Source: Mastigias papua (taxonomy: Eukaryota; Cnidaria; Scyphozoa; Rhizostomeae; Mastigiidae). From it: a DNA stretch of 64,000 bases. The translations under genes were made by a program, and so were the position numbers. The notes beneath the pieces are model-generated. The model did no database searches and was not told the origin of the DNA. It saw nothing but the letters and a program-made list of their open reading frames with translations. Location of the stretch: NCBI GenBank assembly GCA_964019165.1, contig OZ025282.1:6412131-6476130 (forward strand), read 5' to 3'. This document shows, piece by piece, positions 1 to 12,800 of this stretch (the stretch's first letter is position 1; the number at the start of each line of letters is the position of its first letter).

Positions 1-3000
1 ACATCTTTCATTCTGCATTTAACTTTCATCCTCCTCTTTCTCCAAACAATGTTGCTTTTGGCAGAAGTACATGCTATGATGGAAAACTTCGCCCGCACAA
101 CTTCAAGTGTCTCACAAACAAAACAACATTATTATAGGGGGATTACGGGGTGAGTAAGGGGCAACAATGAAAAACTTCCATCGTTCTTTTATACGTTTTC
201 CAAGGACCTTGCCCACTACTGTAGCTATGAACAATTGAAATGCAAAGTACTACAACTGTTACTTTAAAATCATAAGACAGAATCGAAATATATCAATAAA
301 AAAACACTATCAAAATTACCTCAGCTTTACTCTTCTTTTTGATAGTATGAAAATGACCATTAAAGAAAAGAAATTTTGCGATATCCAAAAGCCAGGTCTC
401 GTCCCTTTGCAAATGGACACTTCTGACGACAATTAGCAACTGAAACAAGATAGTCAAATTAGGAAAGATATAATTATAATGGGAAATAGTACCCGAAAAT
501 ACAAAATGAAATGCAAGGTGGGGATTTCCAGATTATCTGAAAGGAGAAATTATGGCCATGTGGTATAAATACCTGGGATGCTGCCCATCTTCTATGTTGA
601 GAAGTTTCTTCTTTTATTTCACTACGATTGAAGAAATATAACAAATTATCTAGCAGTCTAAAAAGATAAAGACGTGCAATGCAATACATCAGTTGAAGAA
701 AAAAAGTACGATGCCATCATTGAAGCTTAGAATTCCTTCTGCAAAACAAGTTGGTTTAGAATGAAAAGTCTAATAGTAAAATAACGTGACCAGCCTAAAA
801 CAGAGGAGTTATAAGTGACTTAGACAACGGCACCTGCAAATCTTATACAACAAATGATTTGTCTAATAGAGAAAGCTACTGCTGCATACAAAAATCGAAT
901 ATAAACCTTTGGCTATCATCCCCAATATGTTCAACCTTTCCTTTCGAGAATACTTCTTTCAACCATGCAATGAAATTGAGCACACTTGATGGATCCAGCT
1001 AAAAAAGCAATGCAAGATCAGCTAATCCTAGAATGTACATTTTTCATAGTAATCTTGCAAAAGAAATACACTAATCAAGTAGCTAACACTAATAGAAATA
1101 AGACTACTGGACGACCTTTCTGTTCTTTATTGATGGCTTCACTATACTGTACGATGCTATGATGCTATAAGCATACTAGAAGACTTTAAATTTACTGTAT
1201 CAGATAGAAAACATCTGATCCGTCTCAAAAGTAAAGAGAACCAATAAAAAATATCCTAATCATGGTCTGACAAAGAGCAAAATCACTAAAGCAATTGCAA
1301 GCTTTCAAATGTCTACATACTTGTCCAATCAGGCTTTCGATAGTTTTCGTTTTTGTCATAACATCAAATGAGATTGTTCCAGACCTAAGAGAGAAACAAT
1401 ATAACAAGAATACAACATAAATCTGAAACAGCAACTGGTTTTGCACTGAACATAATGAGCTATAAGATGTTAAGCTATAAATAAATATAGTGTAAGGTCA
1501 ATCAAAGAGCAATCAAAGGTCAATTCAAGGTCAATAAAAGGTCAATTCAAGGTCAATAAAAGGTCAATAAAAGGTCAATTCAAGGTCAATAAAAGGTCAA
1601 TAAAAGGTCAATCAAAAAGTCAATCCAATTCAAAGCTACAAGTGGCTAAATTTATGCAGATGAAGATGTAACCTCGATTCAAGGAATCTCCGTCGTATCA
1701 ATTCAGTTAATTATGTACCTTTGAATAATTTGAATAATTGTTGCCAGTGCAACTCCGTCGTTCTCATTTTTGGCTACTTGAGAAGCAATACAAGTTAGCT
1801 ACAACAGAGATGTAAGCAAGAAATAAATCTATGTACTGAAAATAGCATCAAATAGGTTGGCCATGTGACAAAATACTGGACCTTGTGAATTAATGTCTGC
1901 AATACCTAGTATAAGAAGTAATGGGAATCTCGTGATCAAAGTGGTAACGATGCTCTGAAAATGTAAACAAATCTAAAATCGAATTCTTTATTTAGCTTAG
2001 GAATAGCCATTATTCAGGTATGCTATGCAGGTACTATCTAGCAATTACCAAATTCCTTGAAGCTGAATAAAGATAATTCTTCTCCGAACCACAGCTGTTT
2101 ATAATTGATCTCATCAGACGCTCTGAGATGATAACTTCCACCTGAAACAAACCAAGTGAAGCCTAGAAATGCACAAAAAGTTTCAATATCCAAGTGTTTC
2201 TAGATGCTACAAAGCTACAATTTTTGACCTAGCATAAAATTCAACTGCTGTATTTCAAAGGTAGAAAGTAATTTAACTCTCATTGGTATCATTCCACCAG
2301 TCCTTTACAAACAAGTAGATCAAAAATGGATTACTGCTGCAACTGAATGTAGCACGAATGCAAATGATCGAGAGTGAGTGCACACTCTGTGTAAGTCGTT
2401 TTGAAAGATTCGCGTTAAGTAATTGTAGAACCCTATGATGAGCTCATTCCTACCTGGGGTTTAGAAACCCTTGCCAACAACTCTTGGAAGACCTTGAAGG
2501 CTAGAAACTTTCTTTCATGAGTTGATTGTAGGAGACCATCTGAAGTTAATCAATGATAGAACAATTATTGGAATAAAAGGTGCCAAAATATCAAAAATAA
2601 ATTTAGTTGAATAAAATCAACTGCTAAAGAAATACTTTAGTTAAAACTTGTGAGATATCTGGAACGTGTAAAAATCATTGCAATTATAGTCAAGTTTTAT
2701 CAAATAATTATTCTATAGGTTTTGATAAGTGATTTTTCTTTTCCTTGCATCATAGGACAAGGTTTGATAACTGCATCATTTGATTAAATGTATATCCCAT
2801 TTAAAGCTTCGCTATATTATCATCATCATTATTATTATTATTGTTATTATCATTTCCAAGTTACCTGCAATTTCAATCCGTACAACCTACTACATCTTCT
2901 GCTACAGAAATAAATCACGGAACAACCTGATCTATTTTACTTTTAATATTCCTTTGTTATGTCTCTTTTTCTTTTTTGTTCATTTTGTATACAACACCTA

Positions 3001-6000
3001 CTATTTACGATCTTTTTCATGTATTGTAGCCCAGGCTAGCCAATTACAAACTACCTTGTAATAGTGAGATTTGTAATTGCAGTATAATTGAATGAAATGT
3101 GACTGCTTCCATTACTATTACTATTATGATTATTATTATTATTATTACGTTTGCTATCAAAAGCAAAATATGTAATTGAATGACAAAGAAGAAAATAATT
3201 TCATGAAGAATTAATAAGACCTTCAACGACAATCTGCCAAAATGCTTTCAAAACTTTGCTATTTCGTAAAATGCGTGGAAAGACTTCATCCCAGACCAAA
3301 TGCATCCTTGGGTGTGAATTTATGGTTGATTCCTGCAGAGAATAAAATTCTATGACAATATAATATATTATACTTAATGCAAAACTATGACATAGATCTG
3401 TGACTGCACTGCCAATGTCATACTGTCTCGGCTTCATTAAAAATTGTCAGTCGATGGAGTAGTATGCAGTTGAGTTTCTGCTTGTTGCAAATAAGAATTT
3501 TTCTAGCTATGAATTCAGCTGCGCATCACATATAACTCCTATTTAAAGTTAGCAATTTAAATCTAATTTCAATAGCTTTGTATTTGCTAGCATTATAGGA
3601 CTGCACTTCATACAACAATTTCAAATTTAAACCACTCCTCATGACTATTCTACTGCGTTGCTTCAGCTGACGTCACTCTATACGTTACATGAACACACTG
3701 GTGGGCAAAAGACAACATTCGCCAACAGCTTTGCAATGCAAAAGTACGTTGTCCTATCATGAGTCATCACTCATTGCGCTGAAGTTGCAGTTAAATTGTT
3801 CTTTCAGTCTATTGAATATTGTTCATTGATACCGCATCGTTATGACAAATTGAAAGAAGCTCCCAAAACAATGACAAAAATCTCGAACGTATGCAGAAAA
3901 TCAAGCGGTTTATACCATAAGTGGTTTCACTATTCTGTCCATATTCTCTTTTTCAAAAATCTTAGAGCACTTCCACTGATTTACAAAGTAGGGATGACCA
4001 ACCGCTTCCTGCAAAATTCAAATTGATTCTTAAAAGTCCCCATGAAATCTACAATATAGTCTAAACTACTGGAGAACTGTGATGTCCAGGAGCACACATT
4101 GGGGGGAGGGGGTTGTAATAGGAAACCCACAAAAAGCATTCAGTTAATTCTTTCCACGAAAAAAGCTGGCAAATTCTGAACAATGCACACCCAACTCAAG
4201 TGTTAGGGCATGCAGACATGACGGCCATGTGTTTGGAAATAATCACTAAGTCGGTGCAATCGTCGTGGAGTCCATGGTGAAAGTATGGACAGTCTATATT
4301 CCAGCTGATCAACCCTCTATCATTTGTAAGGAAATAGCTGTCAAGCCAGTACAATGTTTTTGAAAAAAGGATCAGTAAATGACAAATATTGGACAAGCTA
4401 AATCGAACCCTGCCCAACTTTTCAATGCCTTGATCTTGATGCAATAACTCATCAAGAAAAATTTTCTAGGGAAAAAGGTTCATTAAATAGAAACTTTTCT
4501 TTTCTTGCTCTTAATGAAATCCTCAATAAAGCAGATAATACGTTACAAGGTAATTATCATTAATACAAAAATGGTATCACGACAGAATTTAACTTGACGG
4601 TATAATAGACAGAAAGATAAGAATCTTGAAGACACGACACGTTATAAGTGTGGTGTAATAGGCCAACTACTCAAGGGCAAACGCTTTATAATGGCTGCTT
4701 TAAAAACTACAAGATATACGGCAAAAATGAAAGCGAATTGTGCCACGAGAAACTTGTTATAAGGTAAATTGACCGATCACGTGGGATTTGTTTCTTATGT
4801 ATGAACATGGAACAGCTATATAATGTGCTTCTCAACATCAAAGAAAAGGTGAAAAAGTTTCATTTTCTGTGGATGGTTTTAATCTTCATCATTATTATGA
4901 TTGTATATTCAAATTGTACTATTATCATGAAGTTCCAAATTACTAATTTCACTAATGTTAAACTAAATTCAGCTGTCACAAGATGATTTAAGTCAACTGA
5001 TCAAAAGAATACATAAACGGATGACAACACAATGGAAAAAGAAATATAGAATACAACATTAATAGCATATGATGGCGTTGTCTCCAAATGAATTTCTTGG
5101 TTCTGATGGCGATGTCTCCGACTCATCTTTCCTATAAATCTGAACATACAGATTCTAAGCCAAGTAGCTTTTACTTTTGGTAATCACAGTTTATCACGAT
5201 ACCTCAGGCTATATGACATTGCATTTTCTTCAAAGATTTGCTTCATGAAACTGTAGTTGAAGTCAAATTTGGCTTTCCAAATCTTTATTATAAGCAGCTT
5301 CAGATTCTCTGATCAAATTCTACCAAGTAACTTATCTTTTTTTCAAAGCTAAATGCACCGTCCTTGTAATCACTTTTCAAAGCACTTTTTCATATGTTAA
5401 CCAAACCATTTATGACAACTTGCTTATTGGATGTGCAGTGTAAAGTCAAAGGGATGATATCAGTATCTGTGATATGTCCATAAAAGATTACAAATGGAGG
5501 AAAGAAACAACAAAAATAATATTTTACTGAGAATTCAGCCTTAATACTTTGGAGAAAAACTACCAAATGTAACTGTAAAAATGGCATAATTTCATTTCAT
5601 AAAAGTGTCAAATGGACATACCATGAACAGCCTTTCTATTTTAAGCACAATGCAAAATTTTTCAGGTGTGCAATTGTCCCAACCTCCTTCCAATTCACTT
5701 TTTAAAATTGGAAACAGAATCTTGCTAAAGCACTTTTGATCAATCTAAAGGACAAGAAAAGCAAGTTTGTTGTTTGCAGAGCATCTGAATTGGGCAAAAA
5801 CGAAAAATCATGGAAATAGGATGGTTAAGTCAATCCCTCAACATAAAAATCCACATGCTTAACAAAAAGGCTTAGAATAAGGTCCTGTAGGGTCAATTAA
5901 AGACATTTGTATGAGCAAGGGAAAAGAATATATTTATCACCCCAACAAGAAGTATCATAAAAATCATAGAAAATATAAAAAACAAACCTTCTCCATGAGA

Positions 6001-7961
6001 TCAACTATTAACTTGGTACATAACTCCAAAAGATAACTTTTCTTTTTCATCAAAGCTAACAATTCTTGTGCAGTTTTTTTCACCAAATCTTCATAGTTTT
6101 CCTGCAAGAGAACACACACTTAGACTTTGAAGATTATCTCCAAGGCTCAAAGACCCCCTATTCACAATATCTTAGCAAATGATGAGATGATTGATAATGG
6201 AATGAATGACATATGATAAGCAAAACAAATGCCATATCTACTGTCTACTTTTTTGCATTTTCTTACCACATTTTAGCTACAGTTGGTGGATTAGGTACAA
6301 GAGGTTAAAGAAAACTAAAATGCAACATACTCAGTTATGTGATAATCGGTTTCATGTGGCTTGCACAATCATCAGGCATAAATATGTATTTTGTACCTTG
6401 CATTATGCTTTTTAATATGTATTATGTATTTTGCTCCACTACTGTGTTGAGCATTGTTAGTTAAGTAGGAAAAGCATATATTTGTATGATTATATTTTCA
6501 GTATTAACTGACTACAGTACAAAAAGCCATAAATTTAGGTCTCCTTATTATCAGTCAGGAGAGTTAACAAAAAGAAAGATTGAAATACTACATGTAGGTG
6601 TTCATGCCTACCATGTCAGGTGACAATGCTTGGACCAAAGCAGCATGGCAAAAAGCTTGACCAAATAATGCATCCCTTTCTTCCTACAGATAAGCAAAAA
6701 CTCCAACAATTCATATGCACCATGCACAACTCATAACCATAAAATGAATTAAGTATGCAGTTCAAAAAGCAACAGACAAGCTTCTAATAGCATATAATTT
6801 CACACAATCAAAGCATTACCAATTTCTGTGTTGTTAAAACAAATGCTAATATTGACAAGTAGTCTACAATATGGAGGTAGGATAATTATTATGACAAAGC
6901 ACCAGTACTGGCACAACTACTTTTGCTATTACTTACTACTATTACAATATTGCATCAGCAGGTATATCAAAAAGCTCTCAAGCACTTACTAGAGGTAAAA
7001 CAAAATAAAAAACAGCATTTGGTGTCTATCTATCTGTTCTATAGATCACTGAAACATTACTGTTGAAGTAAATACAAACAATCTAAAAATTTAGCAAGGC
7101 TCACTTTTGCACACATTCCCTATCTATCATCACTAATAATTAAGTCCAACCTGGTCAGAGATTATCAACATTATGGCTTCTAGCAAAAAGGCCTCAAAAA
7201 TACCTGAGCTTCAAAAGATCCCTTTACAGCAAGGTGCTCATTCATCAGTTCATAAATCATGGTGAACTTTACTTCACCAAAGTTCTTTAGAATTTCAGCT
7301 AGGGCAGTGCCAAACCCCTGTCTTGCTCCACTCCTTGACGAACCTGAGCCCTTTACAAGCCTTTTGAGTGTGTAACTTAGTTCATCTGGAACTTCCTGTA
7401 AAATAGGGATATCATCAGGCCAGTTTTACTAAAATACGATTCGTATATATGAATTCACTAGCCTGATTCTTCTCTAATATCTTATTTCATGTTAATAAAA
7501 CATTTCAGTGTATTGAAAAGGAAAATTTATCTATGGAACAGCGTCTTCTTTTTGCGCACTTAACTAGTTTTATTATTGTTTTACTTCCATTCTGAGGATA
7601 TTACCCTATAGGGCCCTGCTCACACTACTGGTACTCTTCATAATCATCTGGATTTCCTTTTGCATATGCCCAATAAAGTACCTCAAATTGCGTCCAAGCT
7701 TTTAGCATAGATTCACTATTAATTTATATCTAGATATTATGAAATATAAAGTGCACTCTTTCCATATGTATATACCTTTTCATTGAAGTTTCCTTTAAGT
7801 CTTTCAACCCTTTCTCTCAGAATTAAAATTAGATCGACAGCACTTTTTATTCTCTTCTCTTCATCCACAGATGCCAAGTCCCAAAATATGGGCATTATAT
7901 CCTTTAGTTTTCCTTCTTCTTCGGTTTGCATATCTACAGATGTATTTGATTTCATTTCCAT
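1..7961 (-). CDS. MYBBP1A: MYBBP1A / Pol5 (Myb-binding protein 1A), 5' part, partial at left edge
   Basis: Nucleolar HEAT-like repeat protein of the MYBBP1A/DNA polymerase V (Pol5) family, linked to rRNA transcription and ribosome biogenesis. Exons read on the minus strand: 7776-7961, 7204-7395, 6612-6683, 5988-6101, 5622-5744, 3916-4008, 3221-3332, 2454-2539, 2049-2141, 1877-1954, 1719-1798, 1321-1384, 907-998, 573-621, 320-439 and, tentatively, 1-110. All phases join. About 518 residues are covered before the last exon. Family hallmarks are in order: PIFWDLA near the N-terminus, SYTLKRLVKGSGSSRSGARQ, ERDALFGQAF, a GGWDNCTPEKF segment, HPRMHLVWDEV, HERKFLAFKVFQELL, a FDVMTKTKTIESL segment and QHRRWAASQ. 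The start is ATG 7961; an in-frame ATG at 7955 is an alternative. The 1877-1954 donor and the last exon are the least certain. The acidic and basic C-terminal part lies outside the window. Identity is firm; exon ends are inferred by eye. Confidence 0.9.
1495..1622. repeat. 11-bp tandem array of AGGTCA half-sites
   Basis: AGGTCA occurs at 1495, then at 1517, 1528, 1539, 1550, 1561, 1572, 1583, 1594 and 1605, an exact 11-bp period. Degenerate copies sit at 1506 (AGAGCA) and about 1617 (AAGTCA). Spacers alternate between AATTC-like and ATAAA-like 5-mers. It lies in the MYBBP1A intron between exons 1321-1384 and 1719-1798. It could be a simple minisatellite or a cluster of nuclear-receptor DR5-type sites. 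Confidence 0.9.
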
Positions 7962-9842
7962 CAAAGGTTTAGAATCAAACTGTTATTCTCAGTGTTGATT
8001 TAATTACATTCTGCGTGACTTTAGGCCTAAGCCAAGTGGCGATTTTGAGGCTGGCCTCGTAAATAATGACTGTGTTGCGGTTGCTGTTGTTAACATCACC
8101 GATCTCTAAAAAGAGAGGAGAGGTGACCCTGGGTAACTTGGGCTTGCGACCTGGTTTTATTGTTATATTGTTATATTAACTAGTTTTATTGGAAACTCAC
8201 CTTGCCTCCCACAATTTATTAATGTAGTAAAAGTTTGTTGACCCCCATTCTAATTTTAGAATTCATGTACTTAATTCTACTCTCAGGCACGACGCTGCCG
8301 AATAAAACGTGGAGACTAACATAAAAAGTGGGGGCTACAAGCAATAAAAATTGCTTGAGTAAGGCTAAAAAAGTCACTGGATGACAGATAGTGGGGGTTG
8401 AAGCCCCCAGCTCCCACCCAGTTGCACCGTTCTTAACTCTGCTTCTTCCAAATCGTTAACCAATACTATTACTGTATTTCCTCGCAGTTTTCTAGCCATC
8501 TTCTCATCAACAGACAACAGCATAAATCAGAAGGTAGTTCAATATAATACTGAATATATGAGAGAGGAAAGAAGGGAGATTTATCAGCTGTCGGCCCGTA
8601 ATCTGCATCTTGAGAGTTTATTTGCATCACTCTATTTTACGATCGCAATCCATAAGGCCTCCCCTTTTGGGAAATCACTATGCATGACGGGAACAAAATT
8701 AGCATGAAATGGATTTGATCATTTCATGAATTTAAGGGAAATCCCTGCAAAGCCTTGCTATTGATATGGATCACCTCATTAATCTGGATAGGGATGCTCC
8801 TCTATGCAATTTCTTACATATATCTAAAGTTGCTCCTCAATAGTGTTTATGACTAATTTCAATCGGCAAGCTATACAACGGTGAGACACAAAATACAAAT
8901 TGGGTTTCATGGAGCTGTAGGTATAAGGTGCCGTTCTGGATTTTATATCTAAGACCCAACTGATTGCTTTCTACAGCTCTTCAATATAATGTACAGTTAA
9001 TATTTTCAATGCTGAAGTATTGAAAAGATATTATTATGACAAGGAATTTGCTTTATCTCGGTTGTATGCTTGTCTAAATTATCTCTATCAGTTTCTGCAA
9101 TCGCAACAAAAAAGATTTCATTGTTATCAAATAATTATATGCTATCTACTCAACTGGCTTAATATATACAATAGATCAGACTCATTTTGATGAATTTGGT
9201 CTAAAGAATTATCTGCAATTCATATTGAAATGTATGCCAGCAATAAGAGGTTCATCAGGTATAAAAAGTTATGAACCAGTATGTCAAAATCTCTTATCTG
9301 TACATTATAAAATCGCAAGAAAAGTCTCTAGAGGGTAGAGGTATTGGGAAAGGGATAAGTTGGCGCAGCCACGCACATATTAAAATTGATAGTCATGAGT
9401 AAAATTATCGGCAATTGAGCTGTGATCTAGAAAAAACAGAGATCCACTATGGCTAGGATCTAATGGTAAGTTCTAGTGACACTGCTTGTAGAAGATGAAA
9501 CTCATTTCTAATTTTGTATTTCATGCTTTATTTTGCTAAAAATCTTCACTGGTTTTAATCTAAAAAGCTTTCGATCCTCCCAAATTACCCTGTCTGTTCC
9601 ACTGGTAGAGGAAAATTACTAAAATGACCTAGGAAAGGCCTTACAATAAAAAAAAAGCAAAAACTTTACTTCTTTTCAGATTTATCACAGCTCTGGTCAG
9701 TTTTCGAAATGACGGCTGGTCTTTTCAACACACATGATAAAGATAATTTGATTTACAGTAACATTGTCCACAATAAAGTTATTTTGCTCTTGATCAGCAT
9801 AAATTTTCTGCAATATCATCGCTATTCGCTTAGAATTAGACA
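7962..9842. other. Intergenic: MYBBP1A promoter side and laminin 3' side
   Basis: No coding exon is seen between the MYBBP1A start and the laminin alpha stop. It should hold the MYBBP1A promoter and the laminin 3' UTR. Two stretches look repeat-derived. One, 8020-8180, has a short box-A-like GCCAAGTGG, a TTGCGACC that resembles box B, and a TTGTTATA direct-repeat tail. The other, 8281-8445, has two GTGGGGG motifs and an inverted GGGGG..CCCCC end. Neither could be assigned to a known family. Confidence 0.5.
9528..9533 (-). terminator. Candidate poly(A) signal of the laminin alpha gene
   Basis: TTTATT on the plus strand reads AATAAA on the minus strand, about 310 bp downstream of the laminin stop codon. 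It is the first such hexamer I found after the stop. Without transcript ends this is only a candidate. Confidence 0.35.
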
Positions 9843-12800
9843 TCAGGTTGAGTTGGATATTGGACAGCCTAAACGAACATTTTCCCCATTCCTTGACGCA
9901 CTAAGTGACAGCCTAGTTGCAAAAGCAATTGACTTTAAGCAACCGTCAAAATGTCTGGCTGAACTTCCAGGCTTTAAGATGCCATCTACAATACAATTAC
10001 ACATTCCTTTAAAACTTTATTAAATGTCTATAGGATCATACACACAATGAGACAAAAAAAATTCGCAGCTAAAACCTCAGTTTAGGATAACTTCACATAA
10101 ATATAGTACGCTGGAGAGTATTCTATAGAGCATAATAGAAGACTTCAGTAACTAGTTTTCTATATGTATTAAATTGAGGTGGCTATTATTTCTGGATATC
10201 TCAATCGAACTTTGGTTATCAGAAAGCCTAACCAAAAGACGAAAGTTTGTAAAATAAAGATATGATGTGAGGTGATATAGCATGATATGATATGATATGA
10301 TATGATATGATATGATATGATATGATATGATATGATATGATATGATATGATATGATATGATATGATATGATATGATATGATATGATATGATTGATATGAT
10401 ATGATATGATATGATATGATATGATATGATATGACATGATATGATATGATATGGTGATATATAAAATCTCGACTATACTTACTGGGAACTCCTCCAAAAT
10501 ACAAATTACCGCTGAAAGAATCACTTCTTCTCAGAGGTAATACTGTCGTTTGAGAATCTACGCTAATGGAGATGAGGGTCTCAAGAATATTGATTTCAAG
10601 ATTGTGCCACTGTTGATCGCATATCAGATAAGATGAATTGGAATTTGCGTCGGTCCATGAGATCGTTTCAAATGTTTCATTTAGAACTGGTTTGTAATGT
10701 ACATCAATCTATGAAATGAAATCAAGTTTTAGTGTCTAATATCATTTTTTCAACTCATTCAGTACAATCGCAGGTAGTCTATAACAAGTGAGCACAAGGT
10801 GATGAGAATATACGTAAACCCAACACGATAGTCTGAAATGAGAAATATCTGGAAATCCAATTAATTCTCCCAAGATGACTTGAATTTGCTGGTATCCTTG
10901 CACAAATGCATCACAAACTTCCAATACAGACTAGAACCACAGGGAAGATCTGAAGAAGACTTATTTGGTTTGTTTACTATGGACATTATTAGGAGTTTAA
11001 AAGACAGAATCCGTCAAAATATGCATAGAATAGAACTAATATAAAAAAAAAACATCAAAACAAAGTAATTGATAACAGAATGTGTCCTAAATCTGGAAGA
11101 GGCAATTACTGCCAACGTATCAATGGGAATATTTCGAACATCTTTCAGTTGTTGTAAACATTGAGCCATTCCATGAAATGGTAAACTTAATAGCAAGCCC
11201 TCACCACTAGCTTTAATTGGGTAGAAATCTCTGGCTTACCCTGCCTTGATTAATTTCAGCAACAATGAACTTAGCTCTGGTTGTGAAGTTATCTACAAAA
11301 GAACACAATGAGTTCCAAAGAGGAAGAAGCCTCATGAATATCGTGATGTTTATGCAGAGTAAAAAGTACCACTGACGTGCAATAGGTAGACAGAAGAAGT
11401 AATCTTAGAGATCATGCTAATAATTTTTATAAATATATATAGCAATTTGCACATCACATTTATATGATTATCATTATAATTTACATCATATAATTATTGT
11501 TAATATAACGTTACAAGTGCTATACCTGCACCATTTAGCGTGTCGTTCGTAAACATATAGAAGAGTACGCCCGATCGCTTGTTTGTCTTGAAACTCAATG
11601 AAATGTTGGCGAAGGCATTGAGTTGGTAGTTTGTATCTGAAAACAAATCGGAATAAAAAAAATTACAGAACTTAATACGATAGCGGAATAGAGCACCAGA
11701 AATAGGAGGATTTTGAAAAGAATCTTCAACTCTAGAATTAAATGTTAATCCTTGCATCGTACCATAATGAATCCATCCAGAACCATTAAAATATATGCCA
11801 GGCTCCACATTCATGTAGCAAGATGAAGCTCCTGCTGACGAGCCACGCAGGTCCGGTGCGGCAAGATTTAGCAAGTAATACTGAAATGAGGATGCCACTT
11901 CGAATCTCCTAAGACATCCAGTGAATGCAATCCGTCGGTTGTTGAAATGAGTCACATTCAGTAAGTACGGCAAACCACCGATATATAAAGGAGTGTTCAC
12001 AAGAATGTCTGGTGACGATGATGATACAACACCCCTTTGGTATTCCTGAGAGGCCGGTAACAGAATAGCACCAAATGTACTAAGTCGGAGCATATGGATC
12101 TGAAATTGAAACACGTTGTTTGTAAAAGTGTCGAGAAGTTTTAAATATGGTATGCTAATTGGCGAATAGAAATGATAGAGGAGTAAGCAAAAAAGGTGAA
12201 TTGGTAAATAACCTGAGAAATGAAATTCAAGATGGTAATACTGGGAAGCTCAATAGAATTGCTCTTATCAAGATAGAATACCACATCTAAGTACAATAGA
12301 GACAGGACAAGTATTATAAATTTCACGTACCAAATGCCATTTTCCATCTGCATAGTCACCCTGCGTGGTTACCTTTAAACTGGCATCTCCAAGACTAAAC
12401 GAAAACTGTAGTTTTCCATTAACAAGCTCAAGGGAGACGTACTTCCTTGGCTGTGTTTCGCTATCAGCAACGTAGAGCATTACTCCATCCTTTGAAGTAG
12501 CTTTAAAGTCCAATGTCAGAACAAAGCTAAAAAAACATGATAGTGTAAGGCTTATTGAATTTGTTGCTTTTGTCAGTCTGTTGCATTCAATGCTAGTATT
12601 TAATTAGATACTTGAAGCTTTATGTAATATTTTACATGCAATAAATTCATGCTTTCTTACCTTGTCTTCCAAAATCCTTTCTGGTATTCAGTCAAATTAT
12701 ACCCGATATAGCTTTGATTACTCGTCCATGGAAGTTGTCCAAACTGAATCTGATTAGCATCAGTGGAATAGACAAATGATGGAAAGCCTGCACCACAGGA

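Noticed and set aside
2820..3150. (ATT)n-like tracts and ORFs with poly-Ile at 2780-3232
   Set aside because: Low-complexity ATT repeats in a MYBBP1A intron; ORFs are by-products.
10228..10524. Long minus-strand ORFs encoding SYHII repeats
   Set aside because: Artefact of the (TATGA)n microsatellite, which is open in several frames.
10742..11196. Minus-strand ORFs between laminin exons 53 and 54
   Set aside because: Exon 53 (ends EINQGR) joins exon 54 (starts IDVHYKP) in phase as one LG5 domain, so these lie in an intron.
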